From NCBI RefSeq assembly GCF_900187015.1, contig NZ_LT906479.1, positions 3,224,001 to 3,288,000 of the forward strand: 64,000 nt of DNA, read 5' to 3'. The position numbers and the translations under genes are program-made. The notes beneath the pieces were generated by a model that was not told where the DNA came from, searched no databases, and was given only the letters and a program-made list of their open reading frames with translations. Source of the stretch: Serratia ficaria (GTDB lineage Bacteria; Pseudomonadota; Gammaproteobacteria; Enterobacterales; Enterobacteriaceae). Position 1 is the stretch's first letter, and every line of letters starts with the position of its first letter. Positions 43,512 to 50,347 of this stretch are shown here, piece after piece.

Positions 43512-44528
43512 ATGTCTTTTACCGTTGCCCTTAATTTTGAAGACGGCGTCAGCCGCTTTATTCAGTGTAACCCGAATGAAAAGGTGCTCGACGCCGCCTA
43601 TCGGCAGAGGATCAACCTGCCGATGGACTGCTCGGACGGCGTGTGCGGCACCTGCAAATGCCGCTGCGAACAGGGGGAGTATCGGCTGGGCGATGATTAT
43701 CTGGACGAGGCGCTGTCCGAGCAGGAAGCGGCGCAGCGGCTGGTGTTGACCTGCCAGATGGTGCCCTCTTCGGACTGCGTCATCGAGGTGCCCATCGCCT
43801 CGACGCTGTGCAAAACCGGCAGCGAGGAATTTGCCGCCACCGTCACGTCGGCCACCGCGCTGTCGGACAGCGCCATCGAGTTCTGCCTGACGCTGGACGA
43901 CGAACGCGGCATCGCTTTCCTGCCCGGCCAGTACGTCAATATCGCGGTGCCCGGCAGCGAAGCCAGCCGCGCCTATTCCTTCAGCTCGCTGCCCGGCGGC
44001 CGGCAAATCTCTTTTCTGCTGCGCAACGTGCCCGGCGGCATGATGAGCGGCTATCTGACCGATCGGGCCCGGCCCGGCGACGCGATCCGCCTGCGCGGCC
44101 CGCAGGGCAGCTTCTACCTGCGCACGCCGGTGCGGCCGATGCTGTTTCTGGCCGGCGGCACCGGGCTGGCGCCGTTCCTTTCCATGCTGGAGCAGCTGGC
44201 CGCCGACGCCAGCCCGCAGCCGGTGCATCTGATTTACGGCGTCACCCATGATCATGATCTGGTCAAGCTGGAACAGCTGGAAAGCTATCGCCGGCGCCTG
44301 CCGAATTTCAGCTACCTGACCTGCGTGGCCAGCGAGGCGTCGCAGTCGCCGCACAAGGGCTACGTCACGCAGCACCTCGACGAAAGCCTGCTCAACGACG
44401 GCGATCTGGACGTGTATCTGTGCGGGCCGCCGCCGATGGTGGAAGCGGTGCTCGGCGATTTCCAACGCCGCGCCTTTACCCCCGCCAGCTTCCACTATGA
44501 AAAGTTCGCCCCCAGCCAGGCCAGCTAA
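43512..44528 (+). CDS. benC: Benzoate 1,2-dioxygenase electron transfer component (reductase)
   Basis: At 338 residues it joins an N-terminal plant-type [2Fe-2S] ferredoxin (CSDGVCGTCKCRCEQG and a later Cys in LTCQMV) to an FAD domain (RAYSFSSLPG) and an NAD domain (LAGGTGLAPFLSML, CGPPPMVEAVL). It passes electrons from NADH to BenAB. The ATG at 43512 follows GTGAGGTGAGC; the frame opens at 43494, within the benB end. Confidence 0.95.
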   Translation: MSFTVALNFEDGVSRFIQCNPNEKVLDAAYRQRINLPMDCSDGVCGTCKCRCEQGEYRLGDDYLDEALSEQEAAQRLVLTCQMVPSSDCVIEVPIASTLCKTGSEEFAATVTSATALSDSAIEFCLTLDDERGIAFLPGQYVNIAVPGSEASRAYSFSSLPGGRQISFLLRNVPGGMMSGYLTDRARPGDAIRLRGPQGSFYLRTPVRPMLFLAGGTGLAPFLSMLEQLAADASPQPVHLIYGVTHDHDLVKLEQLESYRRRLPNFSYLTCVASEASQSPHKGYVTQHLDESLLNDGDLDVYLCGPPPMVEAVLGDFQRRAFTPASFHYEKFAPSQAS

Positions 44529-44539
44529 AGGAGCCCATC

Positions 44540-45322
44540 ATGGATAAACCCCGTTTCGGCGGCAAGGTGATGGCGATCACCGGCGCCGCTCAGGGCATCG
44601 GCAAAGCCGTCGCCGAACGCGCGGCGCAGGAAGGCGCCAGATTGGCGCTGATCGACCGCGCGCCCTACCTCGCCGAGGTGGCGGCGGCGCTAACAGAACG
44701 CGGCGTTGAGGCCATCGCGCTGCAGGCCGACCTGGAAAACTGGGAGGCGACCCGCGACGCGCTCAACCGGGTGCAACGGCACTTCGGCCGGCTGGATATT
44801 TTGGTGAACAACGTCGGCGGCACCATCTGGGCCCGGCCATTCGCCGAGTACGACGCGCAGCAGATCGAAGCGGAAATTCGGCGCTCGCTGTTCCCGACGC
44901 TGTGGGGCTGCCGCGCGGCGCTACCGCATATGCTGGCGCAGGGGAACGGGGTGATCGTCAACGTCTCTTCCGTCGCCACCCGCGGCGTCAACCGCGTGCC
45001 CTATTCGGCGGCCAAGGGCGGCGTCAACGCCCTCACCCAATCGCTGGCGTTCGAGTACGCCGGCGCCGGCATCCGCATCAACGCCACCGCGCCGGGCGGC
45101 ACCGAAGCGCCGCCGCGCCTGACGCCGCGCAACAGCCAGGCGCCAACGCCACAGGAGGAGGTCTGGTATCGACAGGTGGTCAGCCAAACCCTGGACAGCA
45201 GCCTGATGCACCGCTACGGCAGCGTCGGCGAACAGGCCGACGCCATCTTGTTCCTCGCCAGCGACCAGGCCAGCTACATTAACGGCACGGTGCTGCCGGT
45301 AGCGGGCGGCGATCTGGGGTGA
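44540..45322 (+). CDS. benD: Benzoate cis-diol dehydrogenase (SDR)
   Basis: The 260-residue SDR has GAAQGIGKAVAERA for NAD binding, NNVGGTIW, a catalytic SS and YSAAKGG (Tyr and Lys) and a C-terminal INGTVLPVAGGDLG. It oxidises and decarboxylates the 1,2-cis-diol to catechol, feeding CatA. It ends the eleven-gene block. No benzoate transporter (benK, benE or benF) follows, so uptake must be encoded elsewhere or be passive. Confidence 0.94.
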   Translation: MDKPRFGGKVMAITGAAQGIGKAVAERAAQEGARLALIDRAPYLAEVAAALTERGVEAIALQADLENWEATRDALNRVQRHFGRLDILVNNVGGTIWARPFAEYDAQQIEAEIRRSLFPTLWGCRAALPHMLAQGNGVIVNVSSVATRGVNRVPYSAAKGGVNALTQSLAFEYAGAGIRINATAPGGTEAPPRLTPRNSQAPTPQEEVWYRQVVSQTLDSSLMHRYGSVGEQADAILFLASDQASYINGTVLPVAGGDLG

Positions 45323-45430
45323 CCCCGCCGGGGCGGCATACCAAGCATCAAATATGAACGCCGGCTCAACGGCAAAGGTTCGATGGGCGATTATACTTAC
45401 CTGACCGCTGTTCTTTTGGAGGGAAACGCC

Positions 45431-46540
45431 ATGTCGCTCGCATTCAAACGCTCGCAACGGCTCTCCATCGGCACCGAAATAGAACTGCAGCTGGTCGACG
45501 GTGAGAGCCTGGATCTCGCGGACAAAGCCGATTTGGTGGTGGCGGATCTCGGCGATAAAAAGCGCATCAAACACGAGCTTACCAAGTCGATGGTCGAGCT
45601 GAACAGCTCGGTGCATCACGACATCGGCGAACTGCACGACGAACTGCGCGAACTGTGCTTCGCCATTCGTCGCAGCGCGCAGCGCGTCGGCTGCGACGTC
45701 TGCGGCGGCGGCCGCCACTTGAACAACGACTGGCGCAAACAAGCCATCACCGACGCTCAACGCTACCGCCTGCTGGCCAGCCGCTTCGGCTATTTGTCCA
45801 AGCTGGCCTGCGTGTTCGGCCAGCATATTCATATCGGCGTCAACGACGGCGACGAAGCGATGTACCTGTGCCACGCGCTAACGCCCTATTTCCCGCACCT
45901 GATCGCCCTCAGCGCTTCTTCACCGTTCTATCAGGGGGTCGACACGCTGTTCGCCAGCTCGCGCTTCAGCGCGCAAAATTCCTTCCCCAACTACGGTTGC
46001 CTGGAACAGATCTACAGCTGGGACGAGTTCAACCGCTACTATGAAAGGTTGAGCGCCGCCGGGGTCATCGACAGCATCAAGGACATTTACTGGGACGCCC
46101 GGCCAAAACCGGAGCTGGGCACGGTGGAAATCCGCATCTGCGATACGCCGCTGCATCTCTCGCACGCCGCGCTGCTGGTGGGCTATTGCCGCCTGCTGGC
46201 CGGTTTTTTGCTGAAGCACCGCAGGCCGATGGCGCCGGAATATTACGCCTTTACCAACTACAACAAAATCAACGCCTACCGTCGCGGTTTTGCCGCCGAC
46301 TATGTCGAACCCGCCACCCTGCGCCGCCTCAGCCTGACCGCGCATATGCTGACCACGCTCGATGCGCTGCGCGCGGAGGCCCGCGCCCGGGAAGAGCTGA
46401 GCCTGCTGGATAATATTGAGCGCCATGTCCGGCTGGGGGTGAACGATTCGGACCGGATCCGCCACCTGTTTGACAACGGCCTGCAGCAGCGACAGGTGAT
46501 TAAACGGCTGTGCGACGAACTGCTGCAAGCGGCGAGTTAA
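45431..46540 (+). CDS. ybdK: YbdK-type carboxylate-amine ligase (GCS2 family)
   Basis: The 369-residue protein begins MSLAFKRSQRLSIGTEIELQ and has the GCS2 features GTEIELQLVD, VELNSSVHH, FGQHIHIGV and GTVEIRICDTP, matching YbdK, a weak gamma-glutamate-cysteine ligase in vitro whose physiological role is unknown. It ends KRLCDELLQAAS. The ATG at 45431 has TTTTGGAGGGAAACGCC; the frame back to 45383 lacks a site. It is separated from benD by about 100 bases and is probably not part of that operon. Confidence 0.9.
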   Translation: MSLAFKRSQRLSIGTEIELQLVDGESLDLADKADLVVADLGDKKRIKHELTKSMVELNSSVHHDIGELHDELRELCFAIRRSAQRVGCDVCGGGRHLNNDWRKQAITDAQRYRLLASRFGYLSKLACVFGQHIHIGVNDGDEAMYLCHALTPYFPHLIALSASSPFYQGVDTLFASSRFSAQNSFPNYGCLEQIYSWDEFNRYYERLSAAGVIDSIKDIYWDARPKPELGTVEIRICDTPLHLSHAALLVGYCRLLAGFLLKHRRPMAPEYYAFTNYNKINAYRRGFAADYVEPATLRRLSLTAHMLTTLDALRAEARAREELSLLDNIERHVRLGVNDSDRIRHLFDNGLQQRQVIKRLCDELLQAAS

Positions 46541-46634
46541 GTTTCAGCTATCGATTCCATACGCCAAAGCCACTGTTCATTATGTGCTCTTTCGTTACAA
46601 TCGTGGCATTGAAAACCCCCGTTGCGAGGACACT

Positions 46635-46814
46635 ATGTACAACTTCTCACGCTATCAGGCAAAAGAGCTGGCGCTGGCTTACATGAGCGGCAAAAAACAC
46701 GATCTGTCGCCGCAGGAATTTCTGCAGCAGCTGAAAAACAGCGAAAGATCCTTCGACCAACTGCTGAAACACGGCACCGAGCTGCCGCGCGATGTGCTGG
46801 TGAAAAGTTTCTGA
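46635..46814 (+). CDS. Small soluble protein, unknown function
   Basis: The 59-residue protein begins MYNFSRYQAKELALAYMSGK and is charged and probably helical (LSPQEFLQQLKNSERSFDQLLKH). It ends LPRDVLVKSF. TTGCGAGGACACT is the ribosome site. Its amino-acid composition looks like a real protein, but I do not recognise the family. It lies between ybdK and a convergent LysR regulator. Confidence 0.65.
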   Translation: MYNFSRYQAKELALAYMSGKKHDLSPQEFLQQLKNSERSFDQLLKHGTELPRDVLVKSF

Positions 46815-46880
46815 TCCCCCGCCATTCTCCGCCGGTGGCGAGCCGCAGGGCGCGCGTATTCCCGGCCGGAGGCGCTTGGG

Positions 46881-47801
46881 CTAGCAGGCCCGCCGCACGT
46901 CCCAATAGGGCTCTTCGCCGCCAAACTGCGACAGCAAAAAATCGATAAACGCCAACACCTTGGCCGGGACATGTCTGCGCTCCGGGTACACCGCATAGAT
47001 CGCATGCGCCGGCAGCCGATACGCCGGCAACAGTTCCACCAACCGCCCCTGCGCCAAATCCTCCCCGACGATGAAGGTCGGCATCTGACAGATGCCCAGC
47101 CCGGCGAGCAGCGCATCGCGCAGCGCTTCGCTATTGTTGACCTGATAATTGCCCCGCGGCTGGAAACGCACCGCCCCGTCCGGCCCCTGAAATTGCCATT
47201 CGCTGCCCGCGCGGAAATAACTGTAAAACAGGCAGTTATGCTCGCTTAACTGTGCAGGCGTCGCCGGCCGACCGCAGCGCTCCAGATAGGCGGGCGCCGC
47301 ACACAGCACGCTGCGGCAGGGCGCCATGCGCCGGGCGACCAGGCTGGAATCGGCCAGACTGCCGATACGGATCGCCAGGTCATAACCGCCCTCGATCAGA
47401 TCGACCAGCTTGTCATCCATCATCATATTGATTTCCACGTCCGGACAGGCCGCCAGAAACCGCGGGATCAGCGGGGCAACGTGCAGCCGGCCGAACACCA
47501 TAGGCACGCTGAGCCGCAGCATGCCGCGCGGGCGTCCCTGCAGACGCGTCAGCGCATCTTCACCCTCCTGCGCCACCGCGCAGGCGCTGCGGGCGTAGGC
47601 GAAGTACTGCTCTCCCGCCTCGGTCAGGCTCAGGCTGCGGGTGGTGCGGTGCAGCAGCCGCGCGCCCAGTGCGCTCTCCAGCTGGGTGATGCGCTTGCTG
47701 ACCGCCGATTTGGTGATGCCGAGGCGCACCCCGGCGGCGGAAAAACTGCCGCACTCCACCACCGCCACAAACACCGGGATCGCCGCGAAGTTATCGTTCA
47801 T
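46881..47801 (-). CDS. LysR-family transcriptional regulator
   Basis: The 306-residue protein has the N-terminal HTH with FSAAGVRLGITKSAVSKRITQLE and LLHRTTRSLSLTEAG, followed by a periplasmic-binding-like effector domain. It resembles the AaeR/DsdC-like group that uses KSAVSKRI recognition helices. It is divergent from the DUF606 pair across a 100-base spacer and is their probable regulator. Confidence 0.9.
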   Translation of the reverse strand: MNDNFAAIPVFVAVVECGSFSAAGVRLGITKSAVSKRITQLESALGARLLHRTTRSLSLTEAGEQYFAYARSACAVAQEGEDALTRLQGRPRGMLRLSVPMVFGRLHVAPLIPRFLAACPDVEINMMMDDKLVDLIEGGYDLAIRIGSLADSSLVARRMAPCRSVLCAAPAYLERCGRPATPAQLSEHNCLFYSYFRAGSEWQFQGPDGAVRFQPRGNYQVNNSEALRDALLAGLGICQMPTFIVGEDLAQGRLVELLPAYRLPAHAIYAVYPERRHVPAKVLAFIDFLLSQFGGEEPYWDVRRAC

Positions 47802-47904
47802 TTATCGTCAACTTTTACTCAACAATGAGTTTCCATTCTAATGGATTATGGCACCGATAAAAACAATATACCCTGTGCGCCATTCAACACACGGAGTATG
47901 AAAC

Positions 47905-48363
47905 ATGCGCGAACGTCTTTCCGATCCGCTGCTGGCGCTGAGCGCCGGCGCCCTGCTGGCCCTGATGATCGGCGTAAACAGCGTGCTGGCGAGCCATTAC
48001 ACCCCGCTGTTCGCTTCCTGGACCGCACACGGCATCGGCGCCCTTACCGCCTGGCTGCTGCTGTTGCTGCTGCGTCGCCGTTTCGGCGCTCAGCGGCCCT
48101 CTTCAACCGCTGCGCCGCCGCGTTGGGCCTACCTCGGCGGCATCCCCGGCGCGCTGACCGTGGTGCTGGCCGCCATCACCGTCAACAGCCCGCTGGCGCT
48201 TGCCGGCAGCCTGGCGCTGATGCTGACCGGGCAAGTGCTGTTCGGCATGTTGTCCGACAGCCGCGGCTGGTTCGGCGTCGCCAAACGTCGCCTGAACGCC
48301 AACGACGTGCTCGCTACGCTGCTGATCCTTTCCGGCTGCGCCATTCTGATCTTTCTGAGATAA
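47905..48363 (+). CDS. DMT-superfamily DUF606 (YdcZ) membrane protein, first of a pair
   Basis: The 152-residue protein has about five hydrophobic helices and begins MRERLSDPLLALSAGALLAL. The segment MIGVNSVLASHYTPLFASW with GIPGALTVVLAAITVNSPLALAG is typical of DUF606 half transporters, which occur as tandem pairs or fused dimers. The partner starts five bases after this stop. The substrate is unknown. Confidence 0.85.
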   Translation: MRERLSDPLLALSAGALLALMIGVNSVLASHYTPLFASWTAHGIGALTAWLLLLLLRRRFGAQRPSSTAAPPRWAYLGGIPGALTVVLAAITVNSPLALAGSLALMLTGQVLFGMLSDSRGWFGVAKRRLNANDVLATLLILSGCAILIFLR

Positions 48364-48367
48364 CCCT

Positions 48368-48829
48368 ATGTCATTCCTGATCCTTCTCGCCCTGTTCAAC
48401 GGCGTTTGCATCAGCATCAGCCGGGCGGTCAACGGCCGTCTGGCGCTGGATCGCGGCGCTTTCTCCGCCTCGCTGTGCAACCACATCGTCGGCTTTCTGT
48501 TCCTCAGCCTGCTGCTGGCGGCCAGCGGCGGCTTCAGCCTCGATCAAACCGGCCAGGCGCCCTGGGGCGCCTACCTGGGCGGCGCGATCGGCGCGCTGTT
48601 CGTGGCGCTGAACAGCTACGTGCTGCCCCGGCTTGGCGCCATGCGCGCCGCGCTGTTGATCATCAGCGGCCAGATGCTGGCCGGCGTGGCGATCGATAGC
48701 CTGAACGGCGGCCCCCCCGCCATGGCTCCCCTGTTCGGCGTCGCCCTGATCCTGCTCGGCGTCTATCTGGCCCGGATGAAGCGTTCCGTCGGCGCGCTGT
48801 TGTGGAAATCAGTCCGCCCGCACCGCTGA
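48368..48829 (+). CDS. DMT-superfamily DUF606 (YdcZ) membrane protein, second of a pair
   Basis: The 153-residue partner has the same fold: LFNGVCISISRAVNGRLALD, GAYLGGAIGALFVALNSYVLPRLGA and LIISGQMLAGVAIDSL. It probably assembles with the preceding protein in antiparallel orientation, as small dual-topology transporters do. Both lie divergent to the LysR gene. Confidence 0.85.
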   Translation: MSFLILLALFNGVCISISRAVNGRLALDRGAFSASLCNHIVGFLFLSLLLAASGGFSLDQTGQAPWGAYLGGAIGALFVALNSYVLPRLGAMRAALLIISGQMLAGVAIDSLNGGPPAMAPLFGVALILLGVYLARMKRSVGALLWKSVRPHR

Positions 48830-48857
48830 TTTCGCGCTGCAGGGCGGATCTCGCCAC

Positions 48858-48909
48858 AATTCGCATTTAGAGGCGAATTATTGACAAATTCGCCTTTATG
48901 TACGAAATT
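48858..48909 (+). promoter_or_regulatory. Operator-like promoter of the SatD/DUF3307 pair
   Basis: AATTCGC (48858-48864) and GCGAATT (48873-48879) form a palindrome, and a third half site, AATTCGC, lies at 48887-48893. A perfect -35 TTGACA (48881-48886) sits between them, with a weak -10 around 48904-48910. A protein bound to these sites would block RNA polymerase. Confidence 0.6.
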
Positions 48910-48942
48910 ATCATTATCCTTTCCGGCAATACAGGCAAACGC

Positions 48943-49539
48943 ATGCAGACGCATATCAGCGTAATCAGCGGCGATCTGGTCAATTCCCGCCGCCTCGATC
49001 CGCCAAATTACATCAACGGGCTACGCAGCCTGCTCGAACAGCTGCAACAGGCCAATCGGCTGCAGGGCTTTGAGATTTTTCGCGGCGATGCCTTTCAGGC
49101 GCAGGCCGGGCCAGAATCGGGCCTGCTGCTGGCGGTGTACATTCGCATTGCGCTGAAAGCGATGGACGCCGCCGACCGGGACGCGCGGATCGCCGTCGGG
49201 CTCGGCAGCCGGCAAACGGACGCCGCCGGCTACGGCAGCGCCTTCGTCAATTCCGGCGGCGCGCTGGACGCCATGGCGAAAAATTGCAGGCTGGCTCTGA
49301 AAACCGACAACGATCGGACAAACGCCATTGTCAGCGATCTGCTGCCGATGTTAGATCATGTCATCAGCCGTCTTTCGCAGACCGAGGCGCGCATCGTCCA
49401 GGCGCGCATGTTCGCCGGCAGCAGCGCGGAAGTGGCGGAGAAGCTGCAGAAAGCCGCCTCCACCATCTCCGCCGCGCTGAAGCGCGCGGCCTACGAGGAA
49501 ATCATGCGGTTCATTCATGCGATTAACAGGATCACCTGA
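48943..49539 (+). CDS. SatD-family protein, possible DNA-binding regulator
   Basis: The 198-residue protein begins MQTHISVISGDLVNSRRLD. The central region has FRGDAFQAQAG and IAVGLGSRQTDAAGYGSAFVNSG, characteristic of SatD-like proteins, and the C-terminus (EVAEKLQKAASTISAALKRAAYEEI) reads as a sigma-70-region-4-like helix-turn-helix. I use the ATG at 48943 because the upstream ATG at 48898 lies inside the promoter. It precedes a DUF3307 gene by two bases, a pair often seen together. Autoregulation through the AATTCGC sites is likely but inferred. Confidence 0.7.
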   Translation: MQTHISVISGDLVNSRRLDPPNYINGLRSLLEQLQQANRLQGFEIFRGDAFQAQAGPESGLLLAVYIRIALKAMDAADRDARIAVGLGSRQTDAAGYGSAFVNSGGALDAMAKNCRLALKTDNDRTNAIVSDLLPMLDHVISRLSQTEARIVQARMFAGSSAEVAEKLQKAASTISAALKRAAYEEIMRFIHAINRIT

Positions 49540-49541
49540 CT

Positions 49542-50315
49542 ATGGATCTCACCTATGCGCCCCTGCTGACCTGGCTGCTGATCGTGCATCTGCTGGCGGA
49601 TTTCCCGCTGCAGCCTCTCAGTTGGGTGGCCGATAAAACCCGCTACCGCGCCCGTTCGCGTTTTCTGCTGCTGCACGCCCTGCTGCATGGGGTGCTGGCC
49701 GCCTGGGTCGTGGCCGGCTTCGGCCTGCTGCACGGCGGGCTTTCATCCGCCGACGTGCTGGTCAGCCTGCTGACGATCGCCGCCAGCCATTACCTGATTG
49801 ACCTGCTGAAGGTCACGCTGATGACCCGTCTTAGCCAGGCCCGCAGCTTCCTGCTCGATCAAGGGCTGCATCTGGCGGTCATTGCCTGGCTGTGGCTGTA
49901 CCTTACCCCGCATGCCGGCAGCCTGCTCGCCGCGCTGTGGCTGCAGTTGGGCAGCCTGCAAACCGGCCTGGTGCTGGTGGCCTACAGCCTGATTTACCTG
50001 CCGATGGGCATTTTGATTGGGCAATTGCTGGCGCGCTGGACGCCGCAAATGCCGCCTTCGGCCAAGGCCGATAACGATTCGCTGCTGCGGGCGGGCAAAC
50101 AGATTGGCTATCTGGAAAGAACGCTGATCCTGACCTTCGTGCTGATTGGCCAGATACCGGCGATCGGTTTCCTGCTGGCCGCCAAGTCAATTTTCCGATT
50201 TGGCGATTTACGGCAGAGCGATGACAAAATGCGCACCGAGTATGTGCTGCTCGGCACGCTGTTTTCCTTTACGCTGACCATCATGCTCGGTCTGGCGGTC
50301 AAAAAGCTGTTATGA
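49542..50315 (+). CDS. DUF3307 membrane protein
   Basis: The 257-residue protein has about six membrane segments and begins MDLTYAPLLTWLLIVHLLADFPLQP, the DUF3307 signature with LADFPLQ. HALLHGVLA and SHYLIDLLKV supply conserved His and Asp residues within helices. The function is unknown. It is co-transcribed with the SatD-like gene. Confidence 0.85.
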   Translation: MDLTYAPLLTWLLIVHLLADFPLQPLSWVADKTRYRARSRFLLLHALLHGVLAAWVVAGFGLLHGGLSSADVLVSLLTIAASHYLIDLLKVTLMTRLSQARSFLLDQGLHLAVIAWLWLYLTPHAGSLLAALWLQLGSLQTGLVLVAYSLIYLPMGILIGQLLARWTPQMPPSAKADNDSLLRAGKQIGYLERTLILTFVLIGQIPAIGFLLAAKSIFRFGDLRQSDDKMRTEYVLLGTLFSFTLTIMLGLAVKKLL

Positions 50316-50347
50316 CCGCCGGGCATGGCGCCCGGCGGTGACGACGA

